18,950 nucleotides of DNA from Candidatus Methanofastidiosia archaeon. GTDB taxonomy: Archaea > Methanobacteriota_B > Thermococci > Methanofastidiosales > NM3. The DNA lies in contig JAHKLV010000112.1 of NCBI GenBank assembly GCA_020854925.1, positions 1 to 18,950 on the forward strand, read 5' to 3'. Position 1 is the stretch's first letter, and every line of letters starts with the position of its first letter. Positions 14,453-18,950 of this stretch are shown here, piece by piece. The position numbers were made by a program, and so were the translations under genes. Below the pieces are notes generated by a model, which was given only the letters and a program-made list of their open reading frames with translations, had not been told where the DNA came from and did not search any database.

Positions 14453-14875
14453 ATGTACATCGATGGAAATTATCAGATTCTCGGCCGTATGGCTAACGAG
14501 GTTGCACAGCACCTCTTGGCGGGGGAACCTGTCGTCATTGTGAATGCCGAGAATGTTATCATCTCTGGAAATAGGAAAGAGATTTATAAGCGATTCAAGC
14601 ACAGGACAGACCTTGCAGACCGTGCCAACCCCCGAAGGGGGCCGTTCTTCCCGAAGACGTCCGCACGCATTGTCCGCAGGACCATCCGCGGCATGCTCCC
14701 GTGGAAAAAGCCCTGTGGCAGGGAGGCATACCGCCTTCTTACCGTCTACGACCAGATGCCGGTAGAGCTTGCCGACAAAGAGTTCGTACAGATACAAAAC
14801 GCCGACGGCAACAGATTGGGCACCCACAAGATCGTGACCATCAAGGAGCTGTCACAGTACCTGCGAGGTGAATAA
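14453..14875 (+). CDS. rpl13: 50S ribosomal protein uL13
   Basis: uL13 is an early assembly protein of the large subunit. Seen are the archaeal N-terminus (YIDGNYQILGRMANEVAQHL), EPVVIVNAENVIISGNRKEI, the FKHRTDLADRANPRRGPFF segment and RRTIRGMLPWKKPCGREA. The length of 140 residues is normal. The site upstream of ATG 14453 is a run of G at 14440-14443, weaker than that of neighbours, so translation may rely on coupling to rpl18e, which ends six bases before. The 3' end supplies GAGGTGA for rps9. Confidence 0.96.
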   Translation: MYIDGNYQILGRMANEVAQHLLAGEPVVIVNAENVIISGNRKEIYKRFKHRTDLADRANPRRGPFFPKTSARIVRRTIRGMLPWKKPCGREAYRLLTVYDQMPVELADKEFVQIQNADGNRLGTHKIVTIKELSQYLRGE

Positions 14876-15283
14876 ATGAAGATTGTGCAGTCATCGGGAA
14901 AACGTAAGATGGCCATTGCCCGAGCCGTTGTATCCGAGGGAAAAGGCTGTGTCCGCATCAACAGGAAGCCCATCGTGCTTGTCGAGCCAGAGATGGCACG
15001 TCTCAAGATGATAGAGCCTCTGTGGATAGCGGGTTCTGAGGTGTGTTCCGTCTTTGACATTGATGTCACCGTTTCAGGCGGTGGCGTTATGGGTCAAGCA
15101 GACGCATGCCGAATGGCCATAGCTAAGGGCATTGTAGAGTTCACCGGGGACCTGTCAATCAGGGACCGATTCATTGCCTCTGACCGTTCGATGCTTAAGG
15201 GTGACACGAGGAGAACGGAGACCCACAAGCCGAATAGATCGTCAAGCGGGCCTCGTGCAAAGAGGCAGAAGTCGTACAGGTAG
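14876..15283 (+). CDS. rps9: 30S ribosomal protein uS9
   Basis: uS9 is a head protein whose C-terminal tail reaches the P-site tRNA. The 135-residue product has SSGKRKMAIARAVVSEGKGCVRINRKP, FDIDVTVSGGGVMGQADACRMAIAKGI and the conserved LKGDTRRTETHKP followed by a basic tail ending in QKSYR. The invariant C-terminal Arg that approaches tRNA is present. ATG 14876 follows the uL13 stop with no gap, with GAGGTGA at 14864-14870. Confidence 0.96.
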   Translation: MKIVQSSGKRKMAIARAVVSEGKGCVRINRKPIVLVEPEMARLKMIEPLWIAGSEVCSVFDIDVTVSGGGVMGQADACRMAIAKGIVEFTGDLSIRDRFIASDRSMLKGDTRRTETHKPNRSSSGPRAKRQKSYR

Positions 15284-15288
15284 ATACC

Positions 15289-15483
15289 ATGATAGTACCC
15301 ATACGCTGCTTTACCTGTGGAAAGCCGATAGGCCACCTCTACCGGGAATATTGCGAACGCACCGCAGAAGGGGAAAACTCCAAGGACGTCCTGGACGAAC
15401 TTGGTCTTTCCCGCTATTGCTGCCGCAGGATGTTCCTGACGCATGTGGACCTTATCGACGAAATCCTTGAGTTTAGCGTATAA
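15289..15483 (+). CDS. rpoN: RNA polymerase subunit N (Rpo10)
   Basis: Rpo10 is the archaeal homologue of Rpb10, a small zinc protein that stabilises the Rpo3-Rpo11 platform. The 64-residue product contains the signature CFTCGKPIGHLY with C7 and C10, and the paired C44-C45 in YCCRRMF, which together bind zinc. Length and order after rps9 are canonical. The stop is nine bases before tRNA-Pro. The gene for subunit K, often next in line, is not present here. Confidence 0.97.
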   Translation: MIVPIRCFTCGKPIGHLYREYCERTAEGENSKDVLDELGLSRYCCRRMFLTHVDLIDEILEFSV

Positions 15484-15492
15484 CCGTTACGT

Positions 15493-15570
15493 GGGGCCGT
15501 AGGGTAGCTTGGACCATCCTCTCACCTTGGGGTGGTGGACACCCGAGTTCGAATCTCGGCGGCCCCACCA
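15493..15570 (+). tRNA. tRNA-Pro(GGG), CCA encoded
   Basis: The acceptor stem GGGGCCG pairs with CGGCCCC, the T arm is CCGAG-TTCGAAT-CTCGG, and the discriminator A is followed by CCA at 15568-15570. The anticodon stem is best drawn as TCACC/GGTGG (one T-G pair) with loop TTGGGGT, giving anticodon GGG. Two bases then separate the D and anticodon stems, one more than usual; a TGG reading would leave a poorly paired stem but is also a proline anticodon. It lies nine bases after rpoN and is probably cut from that transcript. Confidence 0.92.
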
Positions 15571-15636
15571 TTACGCGTATGGGTGCTTTCATGGAATTGA
15601 TGTATGACTATGGCTGCGAATGATGGAAGGACATGC

Positions 15637-16218
15637 ATGAGCGTTGTTGAGGATATTGCACTCAGGATGATGTATTGTGAGTCACGTAACGTCCTAGAGA
15701 TCGACCTCATCACGGCTAATTCCTTTGGCCGTGTTCAGACGAAGTGCGAAAGCGACATCGAGGACCTCAATGCCGTCGTTGTGCCTGAGCTCATCGGACT
15801 CAACGTGCTTGAGCAACAGCTCTTCGACGACATTCTCTCTGATGTCGTGGAGGAGGGGCGTGTCCGTTTCGGATTCTCCCTCGCCTGTGCCAAGACGGCT
15901 TCCACTTATGTGGGCCTTCCCCTTTACCAGTATCTGGGGGGCATCTTCTCACGAAGCGTACCCTCCATCATCCTTGGCGATTCGATAGTCAACGAATCGT
16001 TTGTCGTTACCGGCAAGCGCCCGCAGGGCACGTCGCAGCAGTTTGACACGCTCACAGCCATGGCAGAGGGAGACAGGCATGCACCATCGTGCCTTGCTTT
16101 CACCGATGAGGGCTCGTGGCATGTTGCATGCGGAATGTCCTATGACTATATCGAGATATTTAAAAAAGAAGACATCAACGAATTATTGCGTATTAAAGAA
16201 CATATGTTGGAGATGTAA
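15637..16218 (+). CDS. shrunken enolase-like protein lacking the catalytic barrel core
   Basis: The 193-residue product resembles enolase at both ends. The start MSVVEDIALRMMYCESRN aligns with the enolase opening, with the SRGNPT loop altered; then VVPELIGLNVLEQQLFDD and FSLACAKTASTYVGLPLYQY followed by LGG match the enolase N-terminal domain. The end, NELLRIKEHM, resembles the enolase C-terminal YNxLLRIEEEL. The GAST mobile loop and the barrel carrying the Mg ligands and catalytic Lys and His are missing, so it should not be an active enolase. ATG 15637 has GGAAGG at 15625-15630 and matches the family start; 15604 is an in-frame alternative. It occupies the usual eno position before rps2. 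It is open throughout, so a retained protein is as likely as a decaying gene. Confidence 0.75.
   Translation: MSVVEDIALRMMYCESRNVLEIDLITANSFGRVQTKCESDIEDLNAVVVPELIGLNVLEQQLFDDILSDVVEEGRVRFGFSLACAKTASTYVGLPLYQYLGGIFSRSVPSIILGDSIVNESFVVTGKRPQGTSQQFDTLTAMAEGDRHAPSCLAFTDEGSWHVACGMSYDYIEIFKKEDINELLRIKEHMLEM
16155..16168 (+). promoter_or_regulatory. possible internal TATA box for rps2
   Basis: An AT-rich GATATTTAAAAAAG lies inside the 3' end of the enolase-like gene, in otherwise GC-rich coding sequence. It is about 60 bases before the rps2 ATG, so initiation some 25 bases downstream would leave a leader of roughly 35 bases containing the GGAGATG site. It may equally be coding sequence for Phe-Lys-Lys. 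Confidence 0.3.
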
Positions 16219-16220
16219 CG

Positions 16221-16817
16221 ATGACGGACGACATGTTGATTCCCCTTGACCAGTACCTTGCCTCTGGCATCCATATCGGCACACAGCAGAAGACCAAAGA
16301 TATGGAGCGGTACATATACCGTGTTCGACAGGACGGCCTTTACGTCCTTGACATCAAGACCACGGACCAGCGCATTGCGCTTATTGCCAAGTTCCTTGCC
16401 TCCTACGACCCAAAGAAGATCCTCGTGGTCTCTACGAGGGTCTACGGCCACAAACCGGTGCGCATGTTTTCACATTACACCGGCTGCAAGGCTGTCGCGG
16501 GACGGTTCATCCCCGGCATGCTTACGAATCCGAACAGCAAGACCTTCTCCGAACCGGAACTGCTCATCATCACGGACCCGCGTGCTGACTTCCAGGCTCT
16601 TCGCGAGGGTGCGGCCATTGGCATTCCCATCGTGGCACTCTGTGATTCTGAGAATCTGCTTTCAAACGTTGACTTGGCCATACCAACGAACAACAAGGGT
16701 CGGAAGGCGCTTTCCCTCATCTATTACCTGCTGGCACGGGAGATGCTTCGTGCCAACGGTGCCCTTCCAGAAGATGGGGACATCGACTTCCAGCTTGATG
16801 ATTTCAAGCAGCAGTAA
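16221..16817 (+). CDS. rps2: 30S ribosomal protein uS2
   Basis: uS2 lies between head and body on the solvent side of the small subunit and is among the last proteins added. The 198-residue product has the archaeal blocks LIPLDQYLASGIHIGTQQKT, MERYIYRVRQDGLYVLD, GRFIPGMLTNPNSKTF and EPELLIITDPRADFQALREG, then IPIVALCDSENLLSNVDLAI and PTNNKGRKALSLIYYLLARE. ATG 16221 has GGAGATG at 16209-16215 within the end of the enolase-like gene, two bases after that gene's stop. It is the last gene of the cluster and is followed by a terminator. Confidence 0.97.
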   Translation: MTDDMLIPLDQYLASGIHIGTQQKTKDMERYIYRVRQDGLYVLDIKTTDQRIALIAKFLASYDPKKILVVSTRVYGHKPVRMFSHYTGCKAVAGRFIPGMLTNPNSKTFSEPELLIITDPRADFQALREGAAIGIPIVALCDSENLLSNVDLAIPTNNKGRKALSLIYYLLAREMLRANGALPEDGDIDFQLDDFKQQ

Positions 16818-16843
16818 GGGGCCTTTTCCCCTTTCTCTTTTTC
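16816..16843 (+). terminator. terminator after rps2
   Basis: AAGGGG at 16816-16821 pairs with CCCCTT at 16828-16833 around a six-base loop, and a T-rich tract (TCTCTTTTT) follows immediately. Archaeal termination depends mainly on T-tracts, so the end of the long ribosomal transcript is likely here. Confidence 0.65.
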
Positions 16844-16907
16844 ATTTATACGGTCTTGCCTCTTCTCTGGCGAAATGATATTGCCACCATGTTATGCATT
16901 GGCATAG

Positions 16908-16917
16908 TTTTTTAAGC
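16908..16917 (+). promoter_or_regulatory. TATA box of tRNA-Leu(TAA)
   Basis: TTTTTTAAGC is centred about 28 bases upstream of the first tRNA base at 16941, the right spacing for an archaeal TATA box with initiation at or just before the tRNA 5' end. The 16844-16940 spacer otherwise holds no gene that I can support. Confidence 0.55.
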
Positions 16918-16940
16918 ATGCATTATGAGTTCCCCTAAGC

Positions 16941-17086
16941 GCGGGGGTTGCCGAGTTTGGTCAAAGGCGCTGGACTTAAGATCATGACGGATATCCTGCC
17001 ATGGCCTGCCGAAGAGACAGGATTGCCTTTGATAAGAAATCCAGTTTCGAAGGAATCCGCGGGTTCGAATCCCGCCCCCCGCACCA
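16941..17086 (+). tRNA. tRNA-Leu(TAA) with a 58-base archaeal intron, CCA encoded
   Basis: The acceptor stem GCGGGGG (16941-16947) pairs with CCCCCGC (17076-17082); the discriminator is A17083 and CCA follows at 17084-17086. The T arm is GCGGG-TTCGAAT-CCCGC. After removal of the intron at 16981-17038 the anticodon stem CTGGA/TCCAG closes the loop CTTAAGA with anticodon TAA. The junction lies between positions 37 and 38, the canonical archaeal site, and a full bulge-helix-bulge motif can be drawn. A class II variable arm follows the second exon half. It has its own TATA box. Confidence 0.95.
16981..17038 (+). other. tRNA intron with bulge-helix-bulge splice motif
   Basis: The motif is complete: the outer helix CTGGA (16970-16974) with TCCAG (17040-17044), the four-pair central helix CTTA (16975-16978) with TAAG (17033-17036), three-base bulges AGA (16979-16981) and AAA (17037-17039), and an inner helix TCA (16982-16984) with TGA (17030-17032). 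Cleavage after the second base of each bulge gives an intron of 58 bases. The intron interior folds with ATCCTG 16993-16998 pairing with CAGGAT 17018-17023. Confidence 0.9.
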
Positions 17087-17105
17087 GCCAATAATTTGAA
17101 TATAA

Positions 17106-17145
17106 ATTCTTATATGAATATTATCAGAATATTATTCTTATATGA
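17106..17145. repeat. 12-bp direct repeat and 9-bp direct repeat in AT-rich spacer
   Basis: ATTCTTATATGA occurs at 17106-17117 and again at 17134-17145. Nested between them GAATATTAT occurs at 17116-17124 and 17127-17135, eleven bases apart, about one helical turn. The block lies just upstream of the TATA box of a probable small RNA and could be a regulator-binding site. Nothing else is recognised in 17087-17150. Confidence 0.6.
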
Positions 17146-17152
17146 TGGGATA

Positions 17153-17164
17153 AAATTTTTATAG
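17153..17164 (+). promoter_or_regulatory. TATA box upstream of the hairpin RNA
   Basis: The run AAATTTTTATAG contains a TTTTTATA core centred near 17159. Initiation about 25-27 bases downstream would start near 17185, at the foot of the hairpin. The spacing fits an archaeal promoter on the plus strand. Confidence 0.4.
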
Positions 17165-17176
17165 TAAGCCCTGTAT

Positions 17177-17240
17177 GTGGGTATAGGACGATGGCAACAT
17201 CCCTCCATTTGTCACCATCCGTCCTACTCCACTTTTTTTT
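17177..17240 (+). ncRNA. putative small hairpin RNA ending in a T-tract
   Basis: A long imperfect hairpin can be drawn: GTGG (17177-17180) with CCAC (17229-17232), GTA with TAC, GGAC (17186-17189) with GTCC (17221-17224), and GATGG (17190-17194) with CCATC (17215-17219), around a loop of roughly 12-18 bases. Eight T residues follow at 17233-17240. A TATA box sits upstream. It may be a small RNA, or just a strong terminator facing the convergent transporter gene. No open reading frame of note lies here. Confidence 0.4.
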
Positions 17241-17244
17241 GTTG

Positions 17245-17262
17245 TTAAAAAAAGAGAGGGGA
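17245..17262 (-). terminator. T-rich terminator of the acetate transporter gene
   Basis: Read on the minus strand, the transporter stop is followed within about ten bases by CTCTCTTTTTTTAAC. A T-tract of this kind is the usual archaeal termination signal. It lies back-to-back with the T-tract of the plus-strand hairpin, so the two converging transcripts stop within about 20 bases of each other. Confidence 0.45.
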
Positions 17263-17268
17263 CCCTGG

Positions 17269-17838
17269 TTAGAGGACCGGGGTGCCGATGGGTAGTATTT
17301 CCCTGCCGTACGTTGCGTTGATGACATCCGCCGCTGAGAGGTACAGGGCGCTTGCCCCGCAGATGAGTCCTTCATATCCTGCGAGCGTGTGGATGCTATG
17401 GCTGTATTGTCCAATGGCAAGTAAGAAGAAGAGTACGGTGAGCGATGCAAACACGAAGAGGAGCGCTTTGGCTTTCTTGAGGGTCGGGATAGTCATATAG
17501 AGGGTAAAGCAGCCCCATCCTGCAAGGAAAGCCGCGAGGCCATCCTTGGGTACCGCGTTTACCACGCCAAGTGACTGGAAGAGTACCATGGTGGCAAACG
17601 CCATCCAGAAGGCTCCATAGGCGGTGAAGGCCGTGGCACCAAACGTATTATTGACACGGGCTTCCCAGGTTCCTGCAAAGATTTGGCACAATCCCCCGAA
17701 GAAGATGCCCATGGGAAGGATCATCCCCATGCTGGCAGCGGGCAGTATTTCAGCATTGACAAGATTTAGTAAAACAGTGGTGAGCCCGAAGGCGGCAAGG
17801 CCAAGGGGCGCCGGATTTATGGAAGGCTGTTGCTCCAT
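17269..17838 (-). CDS. acetate/succinate transporter family protein (GPR1/FUN34/YaaH)
   Basis: The 189-residue protein has six hydrophobic segments and the family signature NPAPLGL at residues 8-14, near the first membrane segment. The FGATAFTAYGAFWMAF segment also fits the family. Relatives such as SatP and Ato1 move acetate or succinate across the cytoplasmic membrane; the substrate here is inferred. The start is at 17838, where the product begins MEQQPSIN; an upstream in-frame ATG at 17889 overlaps the neighbouring gene and is unlikely. There is no ribosome binding site before 17838, and a TATA box lies about 27 bases upstream, so the mRNA may be leaderless. Confidence 0.9.
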   Translation of the reverse strand: MEQQPSINPAPLGLAAFGLTTVLLNLVNAEILPAASMGMILPMGIFFGGLCQIFAGTWEARVNNTFGATAFTAYGAFWMAFATMVLFQSLGVVNAVPKDGLAAFLAGWGCFTLYMTIPTLKKAKALLFVFASLTVLFFLLAIGQYSHSIHTLAGYEGLICGASALYLSAADVINATYGREILPIGTPVL

Positions 17839-17860
17839 TTTTATAAAGGTATGAGTTTCG

Positions 17861-17868
17861 TATAAAAA
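17861..17868 (-). promoter_or_regulatory. TATA box of the transporter gene
   Basis: TTTTTATA on the minus strand is centred about 27 bases before the transporter ATG. That places transcription initiation at or next to the start codon and suggests a leaderless message. The box is squeezed between the DUF2124 stop codon at 17871-17873 and the transporter start. Confidence 0.5.
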
Positions 17869-17870
17869 TG

Positions 17871-18377
17871 TTATTCTTTCTCTTTCCAAGGGGCGTCATC
17901 GTCCCGTTCCACCATGGTGGTGAGGTCGCAGTTTTCAACATATGAGAAAGGTATGACCGGTGTCCACCCCGCTCGGTCGAACATGTTCATGAAGCACATA
18001 CCGACGACGGTCGTTCCTTCGTGGGAAAGTGCATTGAGCACATCCTGCACTTCCTCGATGGTGCAGACATTGGGCATGGCAAGGCCGCCCATGAGGACGA
18101 TGACATCCACCGATTGTAGCGATGCCTTTGCACCATACTCCACCGATACGGTGCCAAGTCTGATATCAACAGCTTCTTCCACTTTCGTGAGCGGGATGTA
18201 GTATGCGGTGCATCCTATGTCACGGATGACATACATGCAGAAATCCACAAGTGGCGTACAGGTGTAAGGTTGTCCAAGAAACACCACTGATGTTTTGCGG
18301 TCAATCTGGTCCATGATGCGTCTGAATGACACAAGCATTCCCTTGATGCCCCGTGAATCGCTTATTACCGGCTCCAT
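17871..18377 (-). CDS. DUF2124 family protein, methanogen-associated, unknown function
   Basis: The 168-residue soluble protein matches the DUF2124 family, found mostly in methanogenic archaea. Visible family features are FLGQPYTCTPLVDFCMYVIR, the DVIVLMGGLAMPNVCTIEEV block and VGMCFMNMFDRAGWTPVIPF, suggesting an alpha/beta fold. Function is unknown. ATG 18377 is chosen: an AGGT site lies six bases upstream, and the longer frame to 18776 runs antisense through the divergent gene. Several Cys residues are present, but no metal motif is evident. It is divergent from the SelB-like gene and followed by the transporter gene on the same strand. Confidence 0.85.
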   Translation of the reverse strand: MEPVISDSRGIKGMLVSFRRIMDQIDRKTSVVFLGQPYTCTPLVDFCMYVIRDIGCTAYYIPLTKVEEAVDIRLGTVSVEYGAKASLQSVDVIVLMGGLAMPNVCTIEEVQDVLNALSHEGTTVVGMCFMNMFDRAGWTPVIPFSYVENCDLTTMVERDDDAPWKEKE

Positions 18378-18391
18378 GGGGGTACCTGCTC

Positions 18392-18413
18392 CCAAAACCT
18401 TAAATGGTTTTGG
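18392..18413. promoter_or_regulatory. perfect 8-bp inverted repeat in a divergent promoter
   Basis: CCAAAACC at 18392-18399 and GGTTTTGG at 18406-18413 are exact reverse complements around TTAAAT. The central AT run may be the TATA element for the plus-strand gene (ATG 18436, about 33 bases on) and also for the minus-strand DUF2124 gene (ATG 18377). A dimeric repressor bound here could control both genes. The rest of the 58-base divergent spacer shows nothing else. Confidence 0.5.
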
Positions 18414-18435
18414 TCGCATCCTCACCCGTGGTATC

Positions 18436-18950
18436 ATGAAGCACCTCACCGTAGGCGTTTTTGGTGACAAAGACAGCTCACTGCTCAAAAAACTCGGCAA
18501 CAAGGGTACAATAAACGACATTGAGTTCCGCAACAGCGCGGCCGGGGATGCGGTTCTCACCTTTTGCACCCCACGTTCTGAAAAAGTGGTATCCCTCCTC
18601 CAGACCGTGGGCCTTGCGGATGTACCCGTGGTTGTCTTTGATGTCCCTTCCCCCGAGTTGGGGGAGGCAATCCTTGCCCTCGATGCGCGAAAAGCGCCCT
18701 GCGGCATCCTATGCGTATCTGATTCCTTTGGTACTGAAAAAGCCCGTTCCCTTGTCGAGCACACGTCCCTTTCCACTTATCCTATCATACCCCCTGATGC
18801 GGCAGCACTGAAGGAGCTCCTCGTTTCAGATGAGTTTTATTCTGGCATTCCCCGTCCCGAAGGTCCTGTGAAGATTCCCATTGACAATTATTTCATGGTC
18901 CGTAGCGTAGGCACGGTGGTGCTTGGTACCGCAAAGCGGGGCGAAGTCGG
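18436..18950 (+). CDS. SelB-like EF-Tu-family protein with degenerate G domain (partial)
   Basis: The first 171 codons are present; the gene runs off the window. It resembles the methanogen EF-Tu/SelB-like paralogues: a G-domain-like N-terminus (HLTVGVFGDKDSSLLKKLGN then KGTINDIEF), a VVVFDVPSPELGEAILALDA segment in the place of the Walker B region, and the start of an EF-Tu domain II (PIDNYFMVRSVGTVVLGTAK). The P-loop GxxxxGK[ST] is replaced by GDKDSSLL and the NKxD motif is not seen, so it probably does not bind GTP normally. ATG 18436 is set by homology; no clear ribosome binding site precedes it. The function is unknown to me, and the name SelB-like reflects family similarity only. Confidence 0.7.
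   Translation, partial: MKHLTVGVFGDKDSSLLKKLGNKGTINDIEFRNSAAGDAVLTFCTPRSEKVVSLLQTVGLADVPVVVFDVPSPELGEAILALDARKAPCGILCVSDSFGTEKARSLVEHTSLSTYPIIPPDAAALKELLVSDEFYSGIPRPEGPVKIPIDNYFMVRSVGTVVLGTAKRGEV

Noticed and set aside
15637..16218. Annotating the gene before rps2 as a working enolase
   Set aside because: The barrel residues that bind Mg and catalyse the reaction are not encoded, and the protein is less than half the normal length.
16981..17038. Box C/D guide RNA within the tRNA-Leu intron
   Set aside because: An ATGA resembling box C is present, but no paired C, D', C' and D set at the right spacing was found; a simple internal stem explains the intron.
17101..17145. Possible CRISPR or mobile-element end repeats
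   Set aside because: Only two short copies occur, without spacers, inverted ends or a transposase; a regulatory site is more plausible.
18378..18776. Upstream extension of the minus-strand DUF2124 frame to 301 codons
   Set aside because: The added part is antisense to the SelB-like gene, low in complexity, and the family start and binding site fit ATG at 18377.

Overview
The window reads as a methanogenic euryarchaeon, most likely Methanomicrobiales or a close relative; I cannot name the genus. The gene content is archaeal: archaeal and eukaryotic-type ribosomal proteins (eS4, eL14, eL18, eL19, eL32, eL34), aIF1, an RNase P protein, RNA polymerase subunits D and N, and a tRNA with a bulge-helix-bulge intron. 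A DUF2124 gene and a SelB-like EF-Tu paralogue point to a methanogen. Most genes carry a GGTGA/GGAGGTGAT-type ribosome binding site overlapping the end of the gene before, so much of the region is probably translationally coupled.

Bases 1-11550 are a continuous plus-strand S10/spc-type ribosomal superoperon: rps3 (3' end only), rpl29, aIF1, rnp1, rps17, rpl14, rpl24, rps4e, rpl5, rps14, rps8, rpl6, rpl32e, rpl19e, rpl18, rps5, rpl30, rpl15, secY, an EMC3/DUF106 membrane protein, rpl34e, cmk, rpl14e and truB. The adenylate kinase gene often found after secY is missing. Bases 11583-16843 hold the alpha-type part: tRNA-Ser(GGA), rps13, rps4, rps11, rpoD, tRNA-Leu(TAG), rpl18e, rpl13, rps9, rpoN, tRNA-Pro(GGG), a shrunken enolase-like gene, and rps2 followed by a terminator. 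The enolase-like gene sits where an intact eno is commonly found, and rpoK is absent from its usual place before it.

Bases 16844-18950 are different: AT-rich spacers, an intron-containing tRNA-Leu(TAA), a probable small structured RNA with its own TATA box and T-tract, a minus-strand acetate/succinate-type transporter gene, a minus-strand DUF2124 gene and, divergent from it, the start of a SelB-like EF-Tu-family gene. A perfect 8-bp inverted repeat lies in the divergent promoter.

Together the genes build the ribosome, RNA polymerase and Sec/EMC3 membrane-insertion machinery, with RNA-processing factors and tRNAs embedded. The most unusual item is the 193-residue enolase-like protein, which appears to keep the enolase N-terminal domain and extreme C-terminus but lacks the catalytic barrel core. 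No CRISPR array, insertion sequence or phage gene was seen.
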